From the NCBI GenBank assembly GCA_964402925.1, contig CAYOED010000058.1, positions 1 through 22,614 of the forward strand: a stretch of DNA of 22,614 nt, read 5' to 3'. A program made the position numbers and the translations under genes. The stretch's first letter is position 1; every line of letters starts with the position of its first letter. Positions 15,552-22,406 of this stretch are shown one piece after another. This DNA comes from Suilimivivens sp964402925. Lineage in GTDB: Bacteria; Bacillota; Clostridia; Lachnospirales; Lachnospiraceae. Under the pieces are notes generated by a model that was not told where the DNA came from, did not search any database, and was given only the letters and a program-made list of their open reading frames with translations.

Positions 15552-16478
15552 ATGAGACTGAAAAAAAGAGGAAAGCTTATTCTCTTGTTTTTGCTATTGC
15601 TCATAGTGGCTTGTGCCTGCGGAAGGCAGAATAAGCCGGATCAGGCACATATGTACAGAGTGTATTATGAAAACAACGATGAAACGGGAATTTATCCTCA
15701 GGAATATAAAACAGAGACTACCGATAAGGAAGCACTGCTTTTGGAACTTTTAGATCAGCTGGGGACTGTTTCGGGGAAGCTGGAGTATAAAGCACCGTTA
15801 TCCGGCGATTTCAATTTGTTGGATTATAGCATTGCGGAGGATCAGCTGACACTGACTTTTGATGAAAATTATAAATGGCAGCCGGTTACCACGGAAGTGC
15901 TGGTGCGGGCAGCAATCGTAAGAACTTTGACGCAGATTGAGGGAATACAATATGTTACCTTCCAGATTAAATCAGAGCCATTGACGGATGCATCCGGCAC
16001 AGTCATCGGAATCATGAATGCAGATATGTTTATTGATAATGCAGGTAATGAAATCAATACTTATGAAAAGGTGAAGCTGACCTTATATTATGCGAATGAA
16101 GATGGGGACGGGCTTAAGGCGGTAAACAGGACGGTGGTTTATAATAGTAATATTGCAATGGAAAGGCTTGTGGTAGAACAACTGATTGCAGGACCCCGTG
16201 AGGAGGAAAAGGTATTTCCGATTATCAATCCAGATACGAAGGTGGTCAGCGTCAATGTGAAAGATGGTATCTGTTATGTAAATTTGGACAGTGCATTTCT
16301 GACGCAGATTTATAATGTGACTTCAGAGGTGACAATTTATTCCATTACAAATTCACTGGTGGAACTTTCCAATGTGAATAAGGTCCAGATATCCATAAAC
16401 GGTGATACAAATGTAAATTACAAAGAAAATATCAGTTTTTCCACGGTGTTCGAGAGAAATCTGGAACTTGTAAAATAG
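15552..16478 (+). CDS. GerMN-domain lipoprotein
   Basis: A 308-residue envelope lipoprotein with signal MRLKKRGKL, a run of leucines, and the lipobox IVAC (Cys21). The mature part has two GerMN-like modules. The first spans roughly residues 50-155 (LDQLGTVSGKLEYKAPLSGD ... LTLTFDENY). The second spans about 175-300 (VKLTLYYANEDGDGLK ... VVEQLIAGPREEE ... CYVNLDSAFL ... YSITNSLVEL). GerMN domains occur in the spore germination protein GerM and in the actinobacterial lipoprotein LpqB. Because it directly follows a regulator-kinase pair, a role as an extracellular modulator of the kinase is plausible, as reported for LpqB with MtrB; this is inference. The ribosome binding site AAGGAGAG is strong. 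Confidence 0.88.
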   Translation: MRLKKRGKLILLFLLLLIVACACGRQNKPDQAHMYRVYYENNDETGIYPQEYKTETTDKEALLLELLDQLGTVSGKLEYKAPLSGDFNLLDYSIAEDQLTLTFDENYKWQPVTTEVLVRAAIVRTLTQIEGIQYVTFQIKSEPLTDASGTVIGIMNADMFIDNAGNEINTYEKVKLTLYYANEDGDGLKAVNRTVVYNSNIAMERLVVEQLIAGPREEEKVFPIINPDTKVVSVNVKDGICYVNLDSAFLTQIYNVTSEVTIYSITNSLVELSNVNKVQISINGDTNVNYKENISFSTVFERNLELVK

Positions 16479-16485
16479 CAGTGTG

Positions 16486-16534
16486 AGAAGTACTTCTAAA
16501 GCTCATGCCAGAGGGCATTTCGCAAAGAAGTACT
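16486..16534 (+). repeat. Palindrome and nested inverted repeat upstream of comEC
   Basis: AGAAGTACTTCT (16486-16497) is a perfect 12-bp palindrome. Its second half, AGTACTTCT (16489-16497), also pairs with AGAAGTACT at 16526-16534, enclosing a small inner stem ATGCC-AGAG-GGCAT (16505-16518). The structure lies in the roughly 65-bp gap between the GerMN gene and comEC. It could be an operator for a dimeric regulator or an RNA attenuator. No T-tract follows, so it is not a standard terminator. Confidence 0.6.
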
Positions 16535-16544
16535 AAGTCTCCAC

Positions 16545-18824
16545 ATGGATTTAAGATTAGCAAAACATCTGCAGCCTGCCCTGCTGGGGAGAGGTGCATA
16601 TGGGAAAGGCATGGGTATAAGTATGGTAAAACGCCCGCTTGGGTTGGTCTGCCTGATGATTTCCCTTGTCCTATATCTTATCGTAAGCGTGAAGCCTGCA
16701 TCAGTTCAGGATTACAGTGCATATACAGGAAAAATGCTTACAGTCGAAGGCAAGGTGTATAAGAAAGAATCAATCAGACAGATCGACGGCACGGTGACGG
16801 TGTTGTATATAAAGCTTGTTTCTGAATATGGCAGTAAGCGCAAAGAGGCACATGATGTGCCCGGGGCGCAAAAGATAATCTGCTATTTGAAATCCGGACA
16901 AGAGGAGCCGGAAATGGGCAGTGTTATAAGGATAACAGGAAAGTTTACAAGCTTCGAACGAGCATCCAATCCGGGACAATTTGATGCATATTCTTATTAT
17001 CAGATCTTAGGAATTTCCTATCGCCTGAATCAGGCAGTTATATCAGCAAAATCACAACAATATAATAAATTTACACAAACGGCATATCAAATCAGAAGCT
17101 TCCTTTCCAAAAAACTTTTCGAGTGCCTTCCCGAGCAGGAGGCATCAGTGATGCAGACAATGCTCCTTGGCGAAAAGGGAGGCATGGATAAAGAACTTAA
17201 GGCACTTTATCAGAGAAATGGTATCGCACATATCCTGGCTATTTCAGGGCTTCATATCTCTATGATCGGAATGGGGTTATACAGTTTGCTTAAAAAGTGC
17301 GCAGTTCCGATGAAAATCGCCGCTGCCCTTTCAGCGCTTGCAATGCTGCTTTATTGTATGATGACCGGATTTTCTGTGTCGGCGGTCCGTGCCGTTATCA
17401 TGTTTTCTTTACATATGGGAGCTGTCATGGCAGAGCGTACTTATGATATGCTGACGGCAGCGGCGGTGGCAGCGGTGCTGATTCTCATAAGCCAGCCCCT
17501 TTACCTGCAGCACAGCGGATTTGTATTTTCTTTTGGATGTGTACTGGGAATCGGTCTGATTATTCCGTCGCTGACAGAGGGAAAAAAAGAAATTCATCCG
17601 GCAGTGAAAAAGGTACTTGGAGGTTTGGGAATGATGGTCGTCACATTGCCGGTTTACTTATGGTTTTATTATCAGTTCCCAGTTTACTCAGTATTCCTGA
17701 ATTTGCTGGTAATCCCCCTGATGAGTTTTCTAATGGCCGCAGGTCTGCTTCTTTTGGCATGCAGTATTTTATGTCCTCCCACGGTACTGCCTTTTGTATG
17801 GTTGATCAAGGGGATTCTCAGAATATATGAAAAAGTTTGCGGAATCTGTGATACGCTTCCGGGTAACCTTCTGACATGCGGCAGACCGGAGAAATGGCAG
17901 ATTGTGATTTATATTTTGGTATTGCTTTTGCTCATTCTTTTCAGGAAAAAAGGAAATCTTCTCCTGCGATGGGGAATAGCGGCGACGGCGGTGTTGCTTG
18001 TCACGGTTCCGGTAAGAGAAGGTTTCAAGATTACGTTTCTGGATGTTGGGCAGGGAGATTGCATCTGTATCGAAGATGGTTATGGAAAGAATTATCTGGT
18101 TGACGGAGGAAGTTCCTCTGTTAATTCTGTTGGGGAATATCGAATCATTCCCTTTTTAAAATCACAGGGAATTTCCCATTTGGAAGCAGTGTTCATAACC
18201 CATCCTGATGAAGACCATTGCAATGGTATCAGGGAATTGATGGAAAGCGGCGAATTACAAGGAATCGCAATAAAACATCTGGTGCTGCCTGATATTTCTC
18301 AGGATGGGAAGGAAGAGGCATATCTGAAGCTGGAACAGATGGCAGCTAAGGCAGGCATTCCTGTTTCCTATATTAGCAGAGGACAGCAAATTGCGAAAAA
18401 CGGATTGACAATCACTTGTCTGCATCCTTCAAAGGGATATCTGACCAAGGATGCCAACGAATATTCAACGGTGCTTACTCTCACTAACGGCAATTTCAGT
18501 GTGATGCTCACAGGCGACGTGGAAGGCGAAGGAGAGCAAAAGCTGACACAGCTCCTGCAAGAAACAGGCGGAAGCAAGATAACAGTTCTGAAAGTGGCAC
18601 ACCACGGTTCAAAATATTCTACAGGAGAAACATTCCTGGAAACCATATCACCCGATATTGCACTAATCTCTGCCGGAGAAAATAACTCTTATGGACATCC
18701 CCACGAAGAATTATTGGAGCGCCTTACAGAGGCAGGCTGCCACATCTATCAAACAAAGGACAGCGGAGCTATTACCATAAAATATAAAAAAGGGAAGGTA
18801 ACCGTGGACCCTTTTATTCCATGA
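16545..18824 (+). CDS. comEC: ComEC/Rec2 DNA-uptake channel protein
   Basis: ComEC forms the membrane channel through which single-stranded DNA enters competent cells. The 759-residue frame has an N-terminal DUF4131-type region with a membrane helix and an OB-like segment (MGSVIRITGKFTSFERASNP). The Competence membrane domain follows, including NGIAHILAISGLHISMIGMG and GFSVSAVRAVIMF. The C-terminal metallo-beta-lactamase-like domain has FLDVGQGD (about 497-504), THPDEDH (552-558), TGDVEGEG (656-663) and VAHHGSKYS (684-692), so the nuclease-like metal site looks intact. The start is uncertain: ATG 16545 lacks a ribosome binding site. In-frame ATGs at 16611 and 16623, just before the first membrane helix (VKRPLGLVCLMISLVLYLIV), are plausible. 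The palindromic element E1 begins 30 bp after the stop. Confidence 0.94.
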   Translation: MDLRLAKHLQPALLGRGAYGKGMGISMVKRPLGLVCLMISLVLYLIVSVKPASVQDYSAYTGKMLTVEGKVYKKESIRQIDGTVTVLYIKLVSEYGSKRKEAHDVPGAQKIICYLKSGQEEPEMGSVIRITGKFTSFERASNPGQFDAYSYYQILGISYRLNQAVISAKSQQYNKFTQTAYQIRSFLSKKLFECLPEQEASVMQTMLLGEKGGMDKELKALYQRNGIAHILAISGLHISMIGMGLYSLLKKCAVPMKIAAALSALAMLLYCMMTGFSVSAVRAVIMFSLHMGAVMAERTYDMLTAAAVAAVLILISQPLYLQHSGFVFSFGCVLGIGLIIPSLTEGKKEIHPAVKKVLGGLGMMVVTLPVYLWFYYQFPVYSVFLNLLVIPLMSFLMAAGLLLLACSILCPPTVLPFVWLIKGILRIYEKVCGICDTLPGNLLTCGRPEKWQIVIYILVLLLLILFRKKGNLLLRWGIAATAVLLVTVPVREGFKITFLDVGQGDCICIEDGYGKNYLVDGGSSSVNSVGEYRIIPFLKSQGISHLEAVFITHPDEDHCNGIRELMESGELQGIAIKHLVLPDISQDGKEEAYLKLEQMAAKAGIPVSYISRGQQIAKNGLTITCLHPSKGYLTKDANEYSTVLTLTNGNFSVMLTGDVEGEGEQKLTQLLQETGGSKITVLKVAHHGSKYSTGETFLETISPDIALISAGENNSYGHPHEELLERLTEAGCHIYQTKDSGAITIKYKKGKVTVDPFIP

Positions 18825-18854
18825 GAAAAAATTCGAAATAAAAACGGGTAGCGA

Positions 18855-19119
18855 GGAATCCCGCCCTCCGGCGCCAGACTGGATAAAAATACTTCTCCGA
18901 ACCTATGTACAGTGGTAAGAAGGGCTAAGCATCCCTAGGTAGGTGTATCCAGATTGACGCAAGCGGCGTATTGGTCCATCCATGGACCAAGTTACGCCTT
19001 CATCGGACGTCCTGTCCGATGATTGCTGAGTACTAAAGGGATGCTAAGTCCTTCTAACCACTTCCCATAAGGTTCGGAGAAGTATTTTTATCCAGTCTGG
19101 CGCCGGAGGGCGGGATTCC
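18855..19119 (-). repeat. Large palindromic element E1 with structured core
   Basis: 18855-18904 and 19070-19119 are exact 50-bp reverse complements. Inside them, 18919-18936 pairs with 19037-19054 (16 of 18 positions). At the centre are two hairpins: 18965-18998 (GGCGTA/TACGCC base stem plus a 9-bp TTGGTCCAT/ATGGACCAA stem) and 19000-19022 (TCATCGGAC/GTCCGATGA). The core read on the minus strand aligns along its length with the core of E2 read on the plus strand. E1 sits 30 bp after comEC and 31 bp after the convergent minus-strand gene. On the minus strand the palindrome is soon followed by T-rich sequence (CGTTTTTATTTCG), so it could also end that gene's transcripts. No open reading frame is evident. 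The strand given is that of the E2-like core. Confidence 0.93.
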
Positions 19120-19150
19120 CTTCCATGCCGGCTAGGTATTCTGTAATTGT

Positions 19151-20074
19151 CTAACGATGGATCGAAGCTGCTATTCTGTGGTAGGTGTGACGTAATCCCC
19201 GTATAGCGATGGAATAAGCTTGGATATTTTCCGGCAGGGACATTCCAGCGTAGCCCGCATCCCCTAGATGGTGAATATCTGTTCCGGTCATCTTGCACAT
19301 CAGGGCAAGCTGGCGGATGGTGTTTACATCGGAACCTTCCTGGGAAGTGCCGATTGCAGTAATTGTCAATGCGCCCAGAGAGTGAGCATATGTGACGAGC
19401 TCTTTTATATATTCTATTGTAATGCCCGGGACAGTAGCAGGAGCGGGGAAAAGAAGGATATCGGCACCGGCTTTCCGGAAGCGTTTTACATCCTCTTTGG
19501 TTATAATATGCTCCCCGGCTTCCTCAAGAATGCCGGCAGCATGCATTTTCCCGGCTGCCAGTATGATCTTGTCGCCAAGTTTTTCACGGAATAGGGACAA
19601 AGTTTTTTCAATCCCTTCATTGCTGACACCCATCCCCGGATTGCCCGTTAAAAGAATCATATCCACGCCCATCTCATATGCGCGCTGTGCATTTTCCAGA
19701 GTAGCCCGCCTGCCTTCCGACATTTTCCACAAAGGAGAAGTCTCCCCTTCCTTTCCGGCATCTACAGGTTCCAGGTTGATTCCAACAGGACGTCCCGTTA
19801 ATTCCTTAATCAGCCGCACAGTGTCATCAGGGTTCCCCTCCGGCAACCCTTGGATTTTAGGATTTTTCACATCGAACATATTCAGAAGCAGAATATCAGC
19901 CCCCATTGCCGATACAAACTCTGCATTCGTCACATCCCCCAGCATTGGCTGTATAGTACCTATAGTCTCGCAGGCAATCACCCGCCCCTCGCTTTTCGCA
20001 ATAGACTCCAACAAGTCCCCCTTCGTAAACTTCTCAAAATCCGAAGCATAACAATCCAACATCCTCTTAGCCAT
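19151..20074 (-). CDS. TIM-barrel-like protein (PEP phosphonomutase-related, DUF7916-like)
   Basis: The only minus-strand gene in the window; 307 residues. The pattern of strand-plus-loop motifs suggests a TIM barrel: ADILLLNMFDVKNPKIQGLP, GRPVGINLEPVD, VDMILLTGNPGMGVSNEGIE, KIILAAGKMHAAGI, ADILLFPAPATVPGITIEYI, LTITAIGTSQEGSD and HHLGDAGYAGMSLPENIQAY. I associate it from memory with a family related to PEP phosphonomutase/isocitrate lyase-like proteins, sometimes misnamed haloacid dehalogenase; this needs checking. The glycine-rich C-terminal loops could bind a phosphate. The start ATG (20074-20072) has AGAAAGAAGG correctly placed, and a strong extended -10 promoter lies at 20130-20158. It is flanked by palindromic elements E1 (downstream) and E2 (upstream) and lies between comEC and holA. 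Substrate unknown. Confidence 0.8.
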   Translation of the reverse strand: MAKRMLDCYASDFEKFTKGDLLESIAKSEGRVIACETIGTIQPMLGDVTNAEFVSAMGADILLLNMFDVKNPKIQGLPEGNPDDTVRLIKELTGRPVGINLEPVDAGKEGETSPLWKMSEGRRATLENAQRAYEMGVDMILLTGNPGMGVSNEGIEKTLSLFREKLGDKIILAAGKMHAAGILEEAGEHIITKEDVKRFRKAGADILLFPAPATVPGITIEYIKELVTYAHSLGALTITAIGTSQEGSDVNTIRQLALMCKMTGTDIHHLGDAGYAGMSLPENIQAYSIAIRGLRHTYHRIAASIHR

Positions 20075-20129
20075 GATATACCTTCTTTCTGCATTTTTGA
20101 TAGAATAAAACTTTTACTGAATTATTGTC

Positions 20130-20158
20130 ATTTTATCATCATCCCTCAATGATATCAA
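20130..20158 (-). promoter_or_regulatory. Strong sigma-A promoter of the minus-strand gene
   Basis: Read on the minus strand: TTGATA (20158-20153), exactly 17 bp, then TAAAAT (20135-20130) preceded by TGA, an extended -10. Transcription would begin near 20123, giving a leader of about 50 nt. The promoter lies between E2 and the gene, so E2 is not part of this transcript. Confidence 0.75.
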
Positions 20159-20185
20159 TGTTACATAAGAGTTTAAGTGTTCGAA

Positions 20186-20495
20186 GAAGCACCGTGTGAT
20201 AAGGTCGGCTCAGGGATTGATTTGGCATTGGAGGGAGGAAAAAGCTTCACCGGACCCTATGGCAGGCAGTTAGAAGGACTTAGCAGCCCTTTAAACCACC
20301 AGCAATAATCGGACAGGATGTCCGATTAAGGTGCAACTTGACCATGGATGGTCAAATGCACCGTTTGCGTCCTCACTGATACACCTATACCAGGGCTGCA
20401 TAGCCCTTCTTACTGCCGTACATGGGTCCGATGAAGCTTTTTCCTCTCTCCAATGCCAAATCAATCCCTGAGCCGACCTTATCACACGGTGCTTC
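20186..20495 (+). repeat. Large palindromic element E2 with structured core
   Basis: 20186-20257 and 20424-20495 are 72-bp reverse complements with two mismatches. The inner stem 20273-20290 pairs with 20392-20409 (15 of 18). The two central hairpins are 20306-20328 (TAATCGGACA-GGA-TGTCCGATTA, perfect 10 bp) and 20330-20362 (GGTGCA/TGCACC base stem plus TTGACCAT/ATGGTCAA). Core sequence on this strand matches the E1 core on the minus strand, including unpaired blocks such as TTGCGTC and GATACACCTA. The outer arms do not resemble those of E1. The element lies upstream of both the divergent minus-strand promoter and the holA promoter, so neither should transcribe it. I saw no good promoter of its own. 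The right arm is followed by a run of C. Confidence 0.93.
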
Positions 20496-20544
20496 CCCCC
20501 CCTCCCTCTACACTTTTCCATCCGTACAAATATTTTAAATGTAA

Positions 20545-20573
20545 TATACAATCATTTGTGATATACTTATAAT
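20545..20573 (+). promoter_or_regulatory. Probable sigma-A promoter of holA
   Basis: TATACA (20545-20550), 17 bp, then a consensus TATAAT (20568-20573). Transcription would start near 20580, about 20 bases before the holA ATG. The -35 matches four of six consensus bases. The surrounding sequence is very AT-rich, in contrast with E2 just upstream. Confidence 0.6.
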
Positions 20574-20600
20574 AATTATTGTGCAGAAACAGGTAAGATT

Positions 20601-21584
20601 ATGCAGCGTTTAACTCAAGACATAAAGTCAGGACAATTTAATCAGATTTACCTTCTCTACGGTGCCGAAGCATATTTGAGAAAACAGTATAGAGACAGAC
20701 TCAAAAATGCAATTATAGGTGATGATAATATGAACTATCATTACTATGAGGGAAAGGATATTTCTATAGGAGAGGTCATAGATCAGGCGGAAACACTTCC
20801 CTTCTTTGCTGAGAGACGGCTTATTATATTGGAAAACAGCGGTTTCTTTAAAAGCGGAGGAGAACAGCTTGCAGAGTATCTTTCCGCTCCGTCAGACACC
20901 ACATTTTTCTTGTTTGTCGAGACAGAGGTAGATAAAAGGAGCCGCTTGTACAAAGCCGCTTCTTCAAAGGGCTGTGCAGTAGAATTTGCCATTCAGGATG
21001 AAAACACTCTGAAGAAGTGGATAGTGGGAATGGTGAAGAAGGAAAATAAGAGGATATCAGAAAGTGCCTTGAATTTTCTTTTGGAAAAGACCGGCACAGA
21101 TATGGAAAATATCCGTAAAGAAACGGAGAAACTTTTCTGTTACTGCATGGACAAGGAAGCTATTACGGAAACAGATATTGAGGAAATCTGTACGAAAAGG
21201 ATTGGCAATCATATTTTCGATATGGTAAGCGCGATAGCGGATAAAAAGCAAAAGCAGGCACTGGAACTTTACTATGAACTGCTGGCACAAAAAGAGCCGC
21301 CCATGAGAATCCTATTTTTAATTGCCAGACAGTTCAATCTCTTATTGCAGGTAAAGGAATTAAAGGGAAAAGGATATCAGAATAAAGCGATTGGAGAAAA
21401 AGTGGGGCTGCCGGGATTTATTGCAGGAAAATATGTTGTACAGGCTTCACGTTTTAGGACCCAGGAAATACGGGATGCGGTGGAAGCCTGTGTGGCGGCG
21501 GAAGAAGCAATCAAGACGGGAAGACTCAATGATAATATGAGTGTGGAGATGCTGATTATCCAATACAGCAGTGTGGGAGAATAA
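20601..21584 (+). CDS. holA: DNA polymerase III delta subunit
   Basis: HolA (YqeN in Bacillus) is the clamp-loader subunit that opens the beta sliding clamp. The 327-residue length is typical. The N-terminus, FNQIYLLYGAEAYLRKQYRD, is the family signature. A segment with TLPFFAERRLIILENSGFFK, which interacts with the clamp in this family, follows. The middle (FLLEKTGTDMENIRKETEKL) and the C-terminal helical collar region (MRILFLIARQFNLLLQVKEL ... LNDNMSVEMLIIQYSS) also fit. The ribosome binding site (CAGGTAAG) is weak. In many Firmicutes holA follows comEC and precedes rpsT. Here it is separated from comEC by the E1-gene-E2 segment, and rpsT is not next. Confidence 0.95.
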   Translation: MQRLTQDIKSGQFNQIYLLYGAEAYLRKQYRDRLKNAIIGDDNMNYHYYEGKDISIGEVIDQAETLPFFAERRLIILENSGFFKSGGEQLAEYLSAPSDTTFFLFVETEVDKRSRLYKAASSKGCAVEFAIQDENTLKKWIVGMVKKENKRISESALNFLLEKTGTDMENIRKETEKLFCYCMDKEAITETDIEEICTKRIGNHIFDMVSAIADKKQKQALELYYELLAQKEPPMRILFLIARQFNLLLQVKELKGKGYQNKAIGEKVGLPGFIAGKYVVQASRFRTQEIRDAVEACVAAEEAIKTGRLNDNMSVEMLIIQYSSVGE

Positions 21585-21596
21585 AATGCCAGACGG

Positions 21597-21704
21597 ATGT
21601 TGGAAGTATGCTTTGAAATTGCAGAAGTATATCCGGGAAATCTTTATGAGGACACCTGCCTAACTGGACTTATCATGGAATTTACCGGAAGATATTCTCA
21701 CTGA
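21597..21704 (+). other. Possible small or remnant ORF in frame after holA
   Basis: After the holA stop (21582-21584) the same frame stays open for 39 more codons, from which an ATG at 21597 could give a 35-residue peptide (MLEVCFEIAEVYPGNLYEDT, then 15 more residues ending GRYSH). The composition looks protein-like, but there is no ribosome binding site and no family I recognise. It may be a decayed gene fragment or chance. A second overlapping 25-codon frame starts at 21586. Confidence 0.2.
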
Positions 21705-21714
21705 GAGAGTTGAA

Positions 21715-21740
21715 TGTATATAAAAATGATTGTATATAAA
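21715..21740 (+). promoter_or_regulatory. AT-rich promoter region of yqeY with 10-bp direct repeat
   Basis: TGTATATAAA occurs twice, at 21715-21724 and 21731-21740. Two -10 choices result. TATAAA (21719-21724) pairs with TTCTCA (21695-21700) at 18 bp. TATATA (21733-21738) pairs with TTGAAT (21710-21715) at 17 bp. The second would start transcription almost on the ribosome binding site, so the first is more likely to drive yqeY. Confidence 0.4.
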
Positions 21741-21757
21741 GAAAGGATGGAATCACA

Positions 21758-22204
21758 ATGAGTATGATTGATGAAGTACGCGCTCAGATGATGGAGGCAA
21801 TGAAAAACAAGAATAAGGACAGAAAGGATGCACTTTCCATGCTGCTTTCAGCGCTTAAAAACAAAGCGATTGATAAGCGCGCAGATTTGACGCAGGCGGA
21901 GGAGTACGAAGTGGTCAAGAAGGAAATCAAACAGACCAGAGAAACCATGGAACTGGCTCCGGCAGAGCGGACAGATATCAAGGAAGCCTGTGAAATCAGG
22001 CTTGCCGTTTATCAGGAATTCGCCCCCGAGGAAATGAGCGAGGAAAGCATTCGCGCCCAGGTAAAGGAAGTACTTGAAGTGCTTGGAATTACAGAATCGT
22101 CAGGAAAAGATAAGGGAAAAGTGATGAAAGAGCTTATGCCCAGAGTGAAGGGCAGGGCGGACGGAAGTCTCGTAAATAAAATCGTGGGAGAAATGCTTGG
22201 CTGA
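21758..22204 (+). CDS. yqeY: GatB/YqeY domain protein
   Basis: The 148-residue protein is a stand-alone YqeY, related to the C-terminal tRNA-binding region of the amidotransferase subunit GatB. Its exact role is unsettled; tRNA binding is inferred from the relationship. It opens with MSMIDEVRAQMMEAMKNKNK, followed by LSMLLSALKNKAIDKR, a helical region with EEYEVVKKEIKQTRETMELA, YQEFAPEEMSEE, and the end GKVMKELMPRVKGRADGSLV NKIV. These are the usual YqeY blocks. The ribosome binding site GAAAGGATGG lies a few bases upstream. In Bacillus the gene follows rpsU; here it follows holA by about 170 bp. A hairpin terminator follows. Confidence 0.93.
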   Translation: MSMIDEVRAQMMEAMKNKNKDRKDALSMLLSALKNKAIDKRADLTQAEEYEVVKKEIKQTRETMELAPAERTDIKEACEIRLAVYQEFAPEEMSEESIRAQVKEVLEVLGITESSGKDKGKVMKELMPRVKGRADGSLVNKIVGEMLG

Positions 22205-22224
22205 TGATAAAGCCAAAACGACAT

Positions 22225-22256
22225 CAAAGGAGGCGGCGATGGCTTTGCCTCCTTTG
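22225..22256 (+). terminator. Probable terminator after yqeY
   Basis: CAAAGGAGGC (22225-22234) and GCCTCCTTTG (22247-22256) form a perfect 10-bp stem with a 12-nt loop 20 bp after the yqeY stop. The T-tract after it is short (TTTG), so termination may be incomplete. The outer A/T pairs make the structure usable in both directions. Confidence 0.6.
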
Positions 22257-22301
22257 TTTGAAAGTGCTCGAAAAAATATTAAATTATAACACGAAAATAG
22301 A

Positions 22302-22330
22302 TTGACAAGGATGCTCTTTTTCGATAGTAT
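22302..22330 (+). promoter_or_regulatory. Strong sigma-A promoter of the right-edge gene
   Basis: A consensus TTGACA (22302-22307), 17 bp, and TAGTAT (22325-22330) in an AT-rich gap. Transcription would start near 22337, giving a leader of about 70 nt before the ATG at 22407. Confidence 0.75.
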
Positions 22331-22406
22331 GGAACTACACTTCTTTTTGTTCAGTTTACAATTTTACGAACAAGAGGGGAAGTACTTTAGGAAAGGAGGA
22401 GATACA

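Noticed and set aside
18855..19119. E1 as an integron attC site
   Set aside because: The folded shape is similar, but the GTTRRRY/RYYYAAC core boxes are not at the ends, the outer stem is far too long and perfect, and no integrase is near.
19392..20051. Long plus-strand open frame (219 codons) opposite the minus-strand TIM-barrel gene
   Set aside because: It is an antisense shadow. The minus-strand frame has a proper start, ribosome binding site, strong promoter and protein-like motifs, and the plus-strand product is Ser/Pro/Ile-rich without motifs.
20291..20551. Minus-strand open frame of 86 codons across E2
   Set aside because: It lies almost entirely within the palindrome, has no homologous frame in E1, and the paired base changes between E1 and E2 fit structure, not codons.
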